This document shows positions 51,638-62,862 of a stretch of 64,000 nucleotides of DNA, piece after piece. The notes under the pieces were generated by a model. It made no database searches, was not told the DNA's origin, and saw only the letters and a program-made list of their open reading frames with translations. Every line of letters starts with the position of its first letter. Position 1 is the stretch's first letter. The translations under genes and the position numbers were made by a program. This DNA comes from Melampsora larici-populina 98AG31 (taxonomy: Eukaryota; Basidiomycota; Pucciniomycetes; Pucciniales; Melampsoraceae), in assembly GCF_000204055.1 (NCBI RefSeq), contig NW_006768771.1, positions 1,761,681 through 1,825,680 of the forward strand. Reading direction: 5' to 3'.

Positions 51638-51763
51638 TGGATAAAATTATTTTATTACCACATCAATGTTCATACAAAAGTAATTACATATTATATTTAA
51701 AAGATATTTGTCTTGTAGACTACTTGTGCTACAGATATTGAGTATTTCGTTGTGAACAGAAAC

Positions 51764-52728
51764 TTAGGTACGGTTTTTTTTTTTGAGATCATCTCGATAA
51801 AGTATCACATTTCCATGTAAGCAAAGACGGGGACCAAATCCAAAACCGAGATTTTTCATGGCGTCTACGCTGAGTTCTGGCGAAAAGAACATTTCAAAGT
51901 TGTTAATGTCTAAAGACTTGAGTAAACTTCGAGTATGTTCATCATGCTTATTGATTGAACAAAAGTCGAGGTATTCCTCGAATTCAGGAAATGGTCTGGG
52001 GGCTGGGGTGCCGCTTTGTAAACGGAATGTTGAACGGGTAAAGTTGGTTGAGGCAGTTCTATCTATTGAAAATAAGCATCAGCTTGGTATGTAGCATTTG
52101 AATAAAGAGAAAAGCAAAACCTACTAGCAGGGCTATCATCGGCTTGATTCTCGACATGGCCATTGCTAGAACCTATATCAATTACACCTTGAGGATTGGG
52201 TGCTGCTAAATTAGAAACAAAAGGTCAGGTTTGATGAAAAGTTGTTGAAAGAGAAATAAAAACTCACCGTGGACGAATTCGATTTCAGGATCGAGTGGAG
52301 GTTGAGGTTGAACTCAACAACGGAACTCACGAGAGCCCGTTTCAATAGAAGGATCCACATGGACCAAGTCCGTATCGAGATACTGGCGCTGACCACCAAA
52401 GCGTATCTCTTCCCAATGGTGACCAGGTCTGAAACAGATAATGAAACGTAATCAAAATCAATTAATGATCTGAATCGAAGAATAGAAAACAATAACTTAC
52501 TTGTGAGTATAGAAGGGGCTGCCATCCCTGCCATGACCAGGGCTAAGCCCTTCAACGGGAGCACGTCTTGCTTGTCTTTCAGCACTAAGACAAATCAAGT
52601 TGATGAGAAGAAAGAAATTTGAAAGAAAGTAAGAGTTTGAAGGGAACGAAATGTAGAACATACGCCTCTTGTAGCGCAGTAGCTCCCTCATCCCGTTGGG
52701 CTTGGCGTTTCGAGATTCCTTTTGGCAT
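51764..52728 (-). pseudogene. SAM-like domain protein carried by the Harbinger element
   Basis: Exons: 52728-52664, 52584-52501, 52428-52268, 52205-52125 and 52062-51764, about 229 aa with all phases closing. The start is MPKGISKRQAQRDEG, basic. The C-terminal 80 residues look like a SAM (sterile alpha motif) fold: FPEFEEYLDFCSINKHDEH, SLLKSLDINNFEMF, LSVDAMKNLGFGFGPRLCL. SAM domains mediate protein-protein contacts, so a partner role for the transposase or Myb protein is plausible (inference). A TGA at 52316-52314 interrupts exon 3. Harbinger elements normally carry only transposase and Myb-like genes, so this third gene is notable. Confidence 0.65.
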
Positions 52729-53312
52729 GTTGGTGAAGAAGTGGAGGTGGATCGAGGTTGTGGTCAAGGGTTTGGTGATGAAGGTAAACAAGAAATGGGA
52801 GTTGACAAGATCCAAATATCGTATCTTGATTGTAGGATATGCTTGTATTCGAATCACAGCTGTATCAAAAAAAGAAACTTAATAAGATGAAAATGCTGCG
52901 TTGCTCGATTGTGTTGTTGATAGGCAAATGTTCTCAACTTGTTCAAGATGAACATGTTTTGTTTTTTTAAATAAAATCATATATTCATCGCAGGCAATAT
53001 ATTTCAACTTGTAAATACAAAAACCATAGAAAAATTGAAAATAGATAGTTCGTGTGTGAGATTTTGATGATAGTTGTTACAAAAGCACAAGGAGATCCTA
53101 TAAAGATCTTCAAATCCGATTTAATTGGGTGGAGGATGAATTTGACCAATACCTCGATCGTTTCTATCACAGTTTCAGACGTACCCGTTTTATTTAAAGT
53201 AGGAGCACAAGGATGAGAAGAAAAAGATAGGAGATGATAGAAAAGAGATCATGATTAATAGATTCATAGATTAGATGAAAAATATTAGTGAGATGATGAC
53301 TTACATGAAGGT

Positions 53313-54653
53313 TTAATTAATGTTTTCGTTTAATTTTTGCTTGAACCATACCCAGCGTTCCTCTTCAGCAAGGTTGATGAAGAAGGAAGCTGAGTCTTTG
53401 TCTCTTAGAAGATCAGCAGCTTTCATCCGGATTTTGATGTTAGGAAACTCAGAATGTTTCTTTAATGAGAATAGCTCCATCTCTGGCTTGTGATTTGGGA
53501 ATCTTTTGCTGGCCAAGGCTGCAGCTTGAAGACGAGATTGAACTCGATCTTCAACCGCTTCACGGTGAGCGTCCAGACAAGCTTGATTTCGGTCATTCTT
53601 CTCCTCCGCATACTTTTTTTCAGCTTTGAGTCTTTTTTCTTGATTGGAACTCATGATAATAATTGCTGAAGCTAAGTTGGTAGGCTGTTTAGAGTTGATT
53701 TTGACAATCTTCTTTTCTTGAATGTCCAGAGCTTTGAGTTTAGGCCCGCCGGAAGTGAAAGGGTTCTTGTGCTTGCTCGAATCATCGACTTGAGTGCAGG
53801 TAGATTGTTGAGTTGGTTCTATATTAAAATCATCGAGTATATCAACAATTCGAGATCCAGAAGATATGTTCGCCTCGGTGATACTATCGATGTGATCCTC
53901 GACCGGTTGAGGAGCAACTACAAAGTAAGAATGAGTTCAAAATTTCGAAAATGATCACAAGTGATGAAATTCCACTTACTTTGTTCTTTGTTGCTTGTAT
54001 TTTCAGGATCAGGAAGAATCTGAGTATTCGAGGTTGATAAGCTTCGTTGCTGAGACGTATTAGTCCCAGTACGATTTGCTCCAGGTGTTGCGATATGACC
54101 AATGAGGTTGTCAAGAGCACTGTAGAGTGGAAATCCCTTTTTCTCGTAAGGGCGGGCATTCTTATGACCCTCAATACAAATGAAATGTACATCAAAGTCA
54201 GTACAGTAAAATAAGAAATAACAAGAACTTACTATGTGCCAATTTTTCCAGAAGTCCTCATCCGCGATGATTCACTGCTCTTCTTCGTTCCAACCACCAA
54301 CACCAGAAGCTTTCCTAATTTCACGAATTGCCTTATAATGGCTGGTGATCTAGAATAGATAAAGATTTCGAAAGGTGAGCTAAACAAACAGTAATCTTCA
54401 TAAGATATTAGAGCACAATACCCACTACAGTCCAGTGATTCTTCAGTTGATTGATATCGAAACCAGGTGGATATTGTAACTTCAACCGATCTATGGCGGC
54501 ATTCCAAGCGATGGGTTTGAAGCCATTGTCGGATTGATGGCCGAGATCAGCTTGCTCTTGAAGGCAGTCGATGAAAGCCAGACTACGGCTTGTGGTCCAT
54601 TGAGCAGTCGATCTTGCTTCTTGATCCTTGTTGGTGACCTTGGCTTGACCCAT
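53313..54653 (-). pseudogene. Myb/SANT-like DNA-binding protein of the Harbinger element
   Basis: Exons: 54653-54426, 54349-54233, 54169-53980 and 53917-53313, about 379 codons with all phases closing. The N-terminus is a Myb/SANT-like fold (QWTTSRSLAFIDCLQEQ, then WNAAIDRLKLQYP, then QLKNHWTVITSHYKAIREIR and the SGVGGW turn). A Ser/Thr-rich linker and a C-terminal coiled coil (NQEKRLKAEKKYAEEKN) follow. In Harbinger elements this partner protein helps import the transposase and binds the element ends. A TGA at 54274-54272, after WNEEEQ, breaks the frame. Confidence 0.82.
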
Positions 54654-55795
54654 ATATTACGGTAAAGATAGTAGAGGTGATGTGGTAAGATGTGATGTGT
54701 GGTGTAATGATTTGATGAAGTGGGTGATTGTGGGTGATTGTGTGTGGTGTTTAAAATTACGAGCTTGACGTGAGTTGAAGATAGGAGGGGGGGTATCAGA
54801 ATTTGGACTTGTCCGTTTTCAGAAAAAGATGTGATCTGACCGATTTTGGGTCAAATAAGTACTTATCCAAAAAATAAAGACCTACTTGGTCCATTAATAT
54901 AAGTAGCGAAATAAGTTACTTATCGGTACCATAAGTACTTACGAAAAGGTACGAGAATTCCGTGCCAAACGGACTTTTCAAAATCTGACTTTTGAAAGTC
55001 AAATTTCGACTTAAGTACCTTAAAAAAAGTCTTACCAAACGTGCCCTTATTGTGAACTCTGTCACCACATTAAGTTTCACATATGATTGAGCCTAATAGA
55101 TGCCCGTGGTGTCATGTCGTACGGTTTTTGGCTCGGGGATGAATTTTGACTAAACATGACATGGAAAAATTACATGTTTAACACATGTCATGTTTATATG
55201 TCGGTATGAGTCTATACGTACACCGTACAAACCTATGGCAAACAAGATCCACAATTGAAGAAAGTCGCGGACCCGGACACCGCGACTTTGCTCAATCGGG
55301 TTTCACACTTGATGATTCCGGGTACACCGCGGATTCAAATTCTGGCTGAGAATTCGCAGAGACAAGTTGAGAATTTCTCGTACAGACACCCCGAGCCCGC
55401 AGGGCCCGCCGGGCTCGATGCTTATATCCCGTATCACCTCTCAACCACAAGTCAATCATCACTACGGCACTGCGGACCATGTGACTCTGGACGCGTCCCA
55501 TCCACCCACATTCATGGGTCTACACCGACCCACTAGTGCAACTGTACGCACCGCGACGCGTGAGCCTGACATCCCTACTACATACTGTTCACGACTACAT
55601 ACTGATCACGTCCCATCTCATCTAACTGATCGAACCACCTTCTCTTTGGACAACCACAACTACTCACACTTCGCATTTCCTTGTCCGTAATCCATGTCTC
55701 GCTCCACACTTCCACTTCCTGCCCATGACAAACGCTGACACTGATGAATATCAACTCTTTTCCCGTCTTAATAGGTCTTCGCTGCGAGCGAAACC

Positions 55796-58193
55796 ATGCT
55801 CCTCGTGGAACTCGTCACTCGCCTCCAGGAAGAACACCCCAACCTCGCGAACCGTCTTACACTTGCACAACTGGTCCAACTAGTCAACCTTGCCAGCGAT
55901 GTTTACCAGCGAGGCCACCAAGCCCTCAGATTCACGTCAAGCGACAATCGGATACTCCCATTTCTCCAGCTGGCCTTGAATATTAACCTTCAACCTGGTG
56001 ATTACGAACCCCTTTGGAATCTTGCCTACACTTCCCTGCCCCTCGCCCACATTGACACAGCTGGCCTCATCCGATTGCATGGACTATCCCCCGGTCTAAC
56101 AACCAAGGTGCACGAAGTATACTTCATTCCTCCCACCTCAAAGTGCTTGAACTGCAACCAACATTCGGGGCATAACCTTGTGCAACACCCTCGAATCAAT
56201 GGGTATTTGTATGATCTCGATGGTGTCCACTCTGCCGAGTTTCACACTTGGCTTTGTGAAGGTACCATCTTCCCTTTAAACCTAGGTCTTTGTCCGTGTT
56301 TCACTGACGGCGTAACACTTTGAACACTTTCCCAATATAGATTGCAAAACCTACTATCGGCCGTCCTACTATGGCGCCAAGAAAACCCGACACTACTATA
56401 CGGAACGTCAAGGCGCACATGCTGATTAATATCAGGTGCACTGCCACTTCGCCATGTCGCATCGGCTTGCGAAACACTTTCGGCACTCACAGATGCTCGG
56501 CCAGTGAGTTCCAAACTTCGTTTTCCTCTTCTCATACTCAAGTACGATGTTTGTGCTGATACCACCTTTTCAGTACATCCCATTTCAATCTAGTTAATCT
56601 GTTCAACCTGACGTACCTAGTGGGTCAGCAAGTGCCGACCCACTCTGCCGCCAAAGGGTTCTCTCCCAAAATTTCGGCCGAATTCATCCGTGATGCCGTC
56701 GACCTTTTCAGTCTATTACGACGCTTCTCTCGCCGCGGGGCTACACTTCAACTCAGCGCCGAGGGAATGCAAGAGGATCGCCTGTTGCCTGCTATGGAAC
56801 GTGAGCTTCATCATGTGGCCAAACACGGAGCCGCTTACCGGAAGCACTTTTGCTCGTTCTGTGTCAAAGTGAGCAAAGTCATGATCGAAGGAAAGGAATA
56901 CACTAAGGGTAAGGCACCTCTCACCATGCCTGGTAACTTGCGCGCTGTTACTTACAATTGTTTATTTAGCAATTCAGGCGGTGGTGACTGATGGTCTCAC
57001 CATTGGCCATTGGCGGTGCACAGCCTCATCCTCTCAACTCGAGGAACTGGCTCATCGAGCTGGGGCACCCCCACCTAACGGTCCTTGCCTCAACCCTCTA
57101 CCAAAGGTCACATCACGTTTCTGCTTGGAGCACGCCAAGGCCTTGGACGGCTGGTGTCAGGCACAACCTTGCACCGCCCTGGCCGCCAAAGATTCGAAGA
57201 CGTGTTCGAAGCCTGCTCATGTAGAGGCAATGCAAGCTTTTGAAAATCGCAAGAAGAAGTCATTCACCCTCAAGTCAATGCTTAATCGCCCCGGGTCCAA
57301 TCTACCGTCGGATCCCTCAGTGCACCTAAACCCCGACACACTGGAGATCATCGATTTGGAAAGCCTTCAACAGGCTGACGAGGCTGACCAGGCTCACGAA
57401 GCGGCCCGTGATGGCGGCGCGGAAAAACCGAAGCCCACAGCATGTTTGAGTAGGTCCCGCACACATAACGATCAACTGATCGTTGGGACATGCGGCATCA
57501 TCTTGGCACGGCAGACTTTCTACAACTCCGAGGCCCCGAGTGCCCTCAGAGTGAGTATGTACTTTGGGCTCTATCTGGCTGCGTCATGAATTACTGATGA
57601 ATATCTTTTCTGAAGGACTACCTTATCGATGCGTTTCCCGGTGCAATGCCAGAGGTCATCTTCTACGACAATGCTTGCAATCTTCTACGCGTCATTCACA
57701 ACGGGGACGTGGACCCTCAACCTTTTGAAAATACAATCATCCCGGTCGACCCTTTCCACCACCGTGGTCACTCGGAGAAAGATCACTTCTGCCGCATGTA
57801 CAATGACCCCAAGCTTTTCCCCGATTTACAAGAAGATGGCTCCTGGATATTCAACTCATCCGCTGGTGAGTTGAGTAATATATGGTATGGCGGGTTTGCT
57901 TCAATGTGCCGCAATATGCAAGGCACACGATACGAATTCTTTCTTGACAATATGGTGGAGTACCGCAACGAGTGGCTCACTGAAGCGCTGTCATGTCGTG
58001 AAAACATCAAGTTTATTGGGGTGGGCAAGGTGTAATCTGGTGGTTTTAAGGTACCCACTCCGGTCTCTTAAACAAACACACACATTCGACTGACTAACAC
58101 AATTGAATGGATGTTTTGCAGGTGGCAGACAACCCCAAATATATTGAAATGTATCTAGTTTGCGCGTTTCTTTCATTCACATGTTGCAATTAA
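55796..58193 (+). pseudogene. CxC5/CxC6 cysteine-cluster KDZ-type transposase
   Basis: Exons: 55796-56261, 56341-56503, 56574-56908, 56970-57550, 57616-58029 and 58122-58193, about 676 codons with phases closing. The first half is a CxC5-type cluster (KCLNCNQHSG, WLCEDCKTYYRPSYY). A CxC6-type cluster follows (HFCSFC, TDGLTIGHWRC, SRFCLEH, CxxxxC and TCxxxxH pairs, GTCGIILARQTFYNSE). The core has the KDZ pattern: FYDNACNLLRV, VDPFHHRGHSEKDHFC and NSSAGELSNIW. KDZ transposases are typical of basidiomycetes. An in-frame TAA at 56427-56429 in the cysteine cluster disables the copy. The 5' exon is uncertain. I found no terminal inverted repeats for this element. Confidence 0.8.
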
Positions 58194-58547
58194 TTGCACC
58201 GTCAGGATGTGTTATAACAAGAACGAAATCGCGGAGAGAGGAGCGGTTACGTGCCTGGCGTCAGTCTTGTAAGGCGTTCGATTTAGAGAGGGCTGAACCG
58301 ACTAATCTTGATACTCGTACTACCTCATTGATCTTTGCCAAACAAAAGGTGGCTTTCAGTATTTCCGGTGATACGTGTTTTTGATGATATCAATCCTTCT
58401 CCTTATGACAGCACACATTCCACCTCTTCAAGCTGGAAGTCTCGCCTTTTGTGGGACGCCGCTCGAGAAATCTCTCTAAGTGTACGTGTACATATTACAT
58501 CTGGCGCAAAAGGATGCCTCAATCAGTTGCTCAGTAGCTTAGCCTAG
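58160..58547 (+). other. Coding-like remnant downstream of the KDZ gene
   Basis: A plus-strand frame (58160-58384) contains RRERLRAWRQSCKAF, then SLIFAKQKVAFSI, which looks coding but has no recognisable domain. It may be a decayed 3' exon of the KDZ gene. The following 58385-58878 shows nothing else. Confidence 0.3.
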
Positions 58548-58878
58548 CGAATGATCCCCTGCCTTCCACTTTCAGCTGAGAAGGAATGTTAGATGATGTT
58601 GCAAAGGGTTCCGAAATCATCAATAGTCTTTGCATTGGTGCACAGTGGTTCACAGGGCCCACCATCATCATCTTTTTTTGGTAGTGAGTTCATACAATTT
58701 CATGATGATACAGGACCCTGATCACCGTTTGACTTTGCAACGATCATTACGTTATTCCAGAGACAATGAGCCACCAGTGTCGCACACATATATAGTGTAA
58801 GTAAAACTTAAACCACCACGAACCCAACTGAATAACCAACACTTTGCTTGTCTATCCTCACACATCTTTCTGTATCAC

Positions 58879-60090
58879 ATGGCTGTCAATTCACATCGCC
58901 GCAACTACTACAACCTCACCGAAAATGACTTCTACTCCGAATGTCCACACCTAATGAACGAGCTTTCCGACCGTGATACAAGGGCATTCCGAAGTGAGTC
59001 CTCGGTGTACAGCCTTGGCCTATCTAACAATCCCTTACTCACACGTGTCGTTTGTCACAGGGGGGGTTCTCCGCACCGGACCAACCGATGTCACACCGGA
59101 TCCCATTTGGTCCATGCGTACGTTGCTATATGTTTTCCAAAATTTATTCATTTTGAACTGATTAGTCCCGCAAATCCAGACGAATTCTGGTCTACACCCA
59201 TTCCAAAAATCCCTTTGACCTATGTCCGGCAGCTCCTGGGCCAACACGAGTTACAAAGCCCTCACGTTCCCACCAACTCCTCGTGGGTCTTTAGAATCAA
59301 CAACCATTGGTTGTCCCAATTATCTTTTCGGGCCCACCCAGCGTATATAGAGATCAATCATGATGAACCGCTCAGGCGTTGGAATGGCGCTTGGACCTTC
59401 TCGAGCAAATTGCATCGCCGGGGTCGAATTGATTTAGACCCTTTGCCTGTGGAAGTTCAAGCGTTTTCTTCAAACTCAGAAAAATCTCATTTCAAGCTAT
59501 GTCAAGAAAAGTACTTTACAGCAATACTCTTACAAGAGTTTTGCAATGAAGTGAAGAGAAAGACGTCGCTTATCACTCTGGCCGAAGCACAGCTTGCTTC
59601 CAATGTTCGTGTGAGTAACACGAGCTTTCATTCGCCGGTGTGACTCAATTAACTTTGGTTCAATTTTTTGTTCGATTCACAGTTTGCCGAAAACTATGTT
59701 CTTGCCCAAAGTAACAAATTCGGTTCGCACTCCATGTATTCTTTGCAGGAGCGTTTGACTGGTCCAGTTGAAAGAACATCGGACACCAGTTATGAGCCAC
59801 CCACCGAAGGTCTTGTACCCATGCTGTGTTTCCTGAATTGCTTCACGCATTACACTTACTGGTATACGAAGCACCAAGCGGTTATCAATGGGTTCCATTA
59901 TGTTGGAAACATCATTTTTGACTCTCTCATTGTTGATCACCAGTCAGTGATCCCTAAAAGCGTCCGAGTGGTCCTGTTTGCTGATCATTCATATACGCCC
60001 ATAGGTACACTTGGCACGCCGGATATATGTCAGCATGTATATCCCACTTTGAGAGAGACCACCGGTGCAACCGCCTCTGTCGGGTTTTAG
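58879..60090 (+). CDS. Degenerate alpha-kinase-like protein next to the KDZ gene
   Basis: The N-terminal exon starts at 58879 (MAVNSHRRNYYNLTEND). Probable introns lie near 58993-59060 and 59119-59167, where phases do not close cleanly around a G7 run at 59060-59066. A clear GT-AG intron is 59611-59682. The C-terminal half follows the alpha-type kinase layout: EFCNEVKRKTSLITLAEAQL, then a LQERLTGPVERT segment (the LEPYLxGxFxK region), then the CFTHYTYWYT motif (FxHxTYxxT). The catalytic DLQG element is not recognisable and the C-terminal zinc ligands (HxCN..C) are missing, so it is probably a pseudokinase or a decayed copy. Alpha-kinase-like genes are expanded in rusts (recollection, not checked). 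Confidence 0.5.
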
Positions 60091-62457
60091 GAATCAATGA
60101 CCGCCCAGTAGCGTAAATAGATCATGACAGTCACCCTCCCTACGGAAATTTTCTCAGACAATCAACATCCTTTGTTTCATACCAACTGAAAAAAAAATTC
60201 AGTCTTTCTTCTGCCAGTCTGTGTTAGGCAATCACTATCCTTTGTTCACAAACAATATAGAAATATTTTTTAAAAAAAAAATTATGTTAGCCTGATTTTT
60301 ATTTTGTTCTTGCGAAAAATACAAAAACCTTTTATCGGGATGACCCCATAATGATAATGCGCGGTATCTCAACAAAGCACAATGTATCCTCCTACCTTTG
60401 TAGTGGCAGAGTAGGCTACATTGGAGGGCAAACAGCTATTCATTTATCAAGTTGGAAGATGATTGTCCTCGGTTTCGTCGTGCGAAGCACGACGGACATT
60501 GCTACTTAACGTAATTGTGTGGAGAAAGCTTATGTATGTCTCCTGATATCAGTTGATCCAGAGTACACAAACAATGAGACCAGAATTGTTTATATACAAA
60601 TCACAATATATGTGGCCATATCAAATCACAATATATGTGGCCATATGAGTCTTTATCTGATGGGTTTATCCATTTGTCTATAGTAACCAAATGTGACATA
60701 TGTAAGACTAATCTGACTTATGGATAAACTACCTTTGGTGCTCCAGTCCTCCAGCACCACTTATTACTTACTGAAAGCGCCTAAGGTTAGATGATGCAAG
60801 CCAAACTTAAATGCATACCAAATTATACATCCCTGCCGCATGTAAGTATGGTGTCAAGTAGATTTCTTGTGCATTTTTTGTCCTTTGCCTGCGTTTGTTG
60901 CATGGGAGAATGCAAAGTACGCAGGCAATGACCAGCCCATGTTTGCATCAATCAAGCAGACATTAGTGGATTAATCCATAACCACTCTTTCACCCTGGGC
61001 CGCTTTGACACTCATCTCTTGTGGACATTGACGTGGTTATTTATCACCGCAAGTCTTGAATGCAATTGCAATTGCAAATTGAGCTCTCCAAAGCCTCTGC
61101 TATCCGGATGGCTCGATTTTCCACAATCATATGTTTGTGTAGTCAAATAGCAACAGGTGACAACTAACTTGTAGGATGTCTAGACAATAATATGATAAGA
61201 AAATTCATAGTTAGGAGTAATGGTCCTCACTATATATGCAATCACCAGTGTAGGTTCAAGCGCAGGATCGCACATATATGCTCCGCCCCTTTCAAAAGGA
61301 GCATGGCTAAAAAGGTTCAAAACAAACAAAGAATATAGGCAGCCATCCATATGCAGCTATTCTTAAAATTATTCTCACACATGAGCTAGGAAAGCTCACT
61401 GTTTTCAAGCCAAAAGAATGAGAATGCTAGCACTTCATTTGATTCTTCAGACAGACATGCGCACAGGATTAACACAATGATAGTGCAGTTCAGATCTTAT
61501 TCATGCCAAGGGAGCATGAATCATTATCATTCTCATGGCAAAATATTTATCATGTGCATCAGAACACACTGCTTTCAATTAATCTCAAGTTGTTGAATTC
61601 AGTCCATCCTTGCATGGGTCATGCACCCTAATGCACCTCACAGCCTTGATGCACCTCACAGCCTTGGAAAAGAAGCGGAAGACTTTTTGCCCAAAGAACT
61701 CTTTCAAGCGCGGTGCGAGAGAAAAAAATGGTGTTGAATTTTTAACAAAGTACTTACAGCACTGTATGTATATATTCAATGTAGGGGGGGGTTATTATGT
61801 AATGACTCCCCATTGATTTGTGTTGCTGTCAGTACCCATCTTTGACACTTCATGAAATGACGTTACATATCCTGCCCCGCGACACTGGGTCGCATCTTGC
61901 ATCACACAGCGCACTACTTGGTGTGCAGCGACATGGTAGAGGTTTGCATGTGTCATCAACTCGTTTATGGCTGGAAGATCAACTCCTGCAAGGCAACCAT
62001 CATCCTGGAGTTGCGACACATATATTGGTGCGGCAGAACTTTATACCCTGTCTACAACAGATAGCTATGTGTGTGTTACAACATCTATCAATGTGTGGCA
62101 GCATATGCAGCATATGGACATGTGTGGGAAAATATACAAACATATACACATGTGCCACATATAAGCTTAATAGCCTTGATGACCATGGCACACTTTAATA
62201 TCACGTTCATACATATCTGAGATACTGGTATATGTATGAATGTGATATTAGGGGGTTGCAAGTTTGGGTTGGGTTTGTTGGCGTAGTTTTTATAAATGTG
62301 GAGAAGTTGTTTGTTTGTAATCTTTTTTTTGTAGAACGGTGGTATTCTGAATTTGGGCCACTGAGGAATTTCCGCTTTAGAAAAAAATTCACATCTGACA
62401 AAATTGGGCAAGTTGTTGTAGCATAAAATTATGGCAAAAGGGAGCCAACATGACACC
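60091..62457. other. Non-coding region with small repeats
   Basis: No gene supported. It contains an 8-bp hairpin (CGTCGTGC GAA GCACGACG, 60476-60494), a 26-bp direct repeat ATCACAATATATGTGGCCAT at about 60600-60650, a 19-bp direct repeat GATGCACCTCACAGCCTTG near 61635-61665, and a hairpin at about 62199-62250 (ATATCACGTTCATACATAT and complement). Confidence 0.5.
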
Positions 62458-62810
62458 CCCTATTCAGGTCTATGATGACTAGAGATTCATAGACCTGAAT
62501 AGGGATAAGTAAGTGTCAATGGTTAAGCTGCGTGTGACCTGTTCACAGTAGTTTTATATGTGTATGTAGTTGTGACCAGTTCACACACAACTACATACAT
62601 GCCCTCAGTGTGAACCAGGTGTGGTATGACACCCCCTATTCAGGTCTATGATGACTAGAGATTCATAGACCTGAATAGGGATAAGTAAGTGTCAATGGTT
62701 AAGCTGCGTGTGACCTGTTCACAGTAGTTTGATATGAGTCTCAAGTGTGACCAGTTCACGAATACATACCTGCCCTCAGTGTGAACAAGGTGTCGTAGTG
62801 TAATGGTTTA
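62458..62810. repeat. Tandem duplication (176 bp) of a strong hairpin
   Basis: Each unit opens with a perfect 18-bp stem (CCCTATTCAGGTCTATGA / TCATAGACCTGAATAGGG) around an 11-nt loop, at 62458-62504 and 62634-62680. It then continues with GATAAGTAAGTGTCAATGGT and TGACCTGTTCACAGTAG. The first unit has a second stem, TATGTAGTTGTG / CACAACTACATA. The stems are identical between copies, so the duplication is recent or constrained. Confidence 0.85.
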
Positions 62811-62862
62811 TGCTACTGACTAAAAGAAACATTTGGGATGTGTACCTGGGTTCAATTTCCAG
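62788..62862 (+). ncRNA. tRNA-like sequence or SINE head
   Basis: TAGTGTAATGG fits a pol III A box and GGGTTCAATTTCC a B box about 50 nt downstream. A D-stem (GTAG / CTAC) and a T-arm (CTGGG, loop TTCAATT, TCCAG) form. I could not close a good anticodon arm or acceptor stem, so it is not a functional tRNA in my reading. A tRNA-derived SINE or pseudogene is more likely. Confidence 0.4.

Larger units (their letters stand above)
50092..55046. mobile_element. PIF/Harbinger DNA transposon with three genes
   Basis: The termini GGGCACGTTTGGTA (50092) and its inverse TACCAAACGTGCCC (to 55046) are flanked on both sides by TTA (50089-50091 and 55047-55049), the classic Harbinger target duplication. 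Inside are a DDE transposase (plus), a SAM-like protein (minus) and a Myb/SANT-like protein (minus). Subterminal GTAC-rich AAGTACTTA and AAAGTCGA-type repeats occur at both ends. Each of the three genes carries at least one TGA. Confidence 0.93.
49839..55322 (+). repeat. Dispersed repeat, copy B, interrupted by a MITE and a Harbinger element
   Basis: The repeat is in two parts, 49839-50003 and about 55054-55322. Together they give the same block order as copy A: GACTCATGTTAC...ACACGGGATTTG, AACAAAAATCCATGT, TTTTTGGCTCGGG, ACATGACATGGAAAAATTAC, GAGTCTATACGTACACCGTA, CCTATGGCAAAC and CCCGGACACCGCG. Confidence 0.65.

Noticed and set aside
51858..52094. 78-codon plus-strand frame in the Harbinger element
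   Set aside because: Antisense to the SAM-like exon, which has closing splice phases.
55796..60090. TET/JBP dioxygenase passenger next to the KDZ gene
   Set aside because: KDZ elements can travel with TET/JBP genes, but I see no HxD...H iron-binding pattern; the neighbour fits an alpha-kinase-like layout better.
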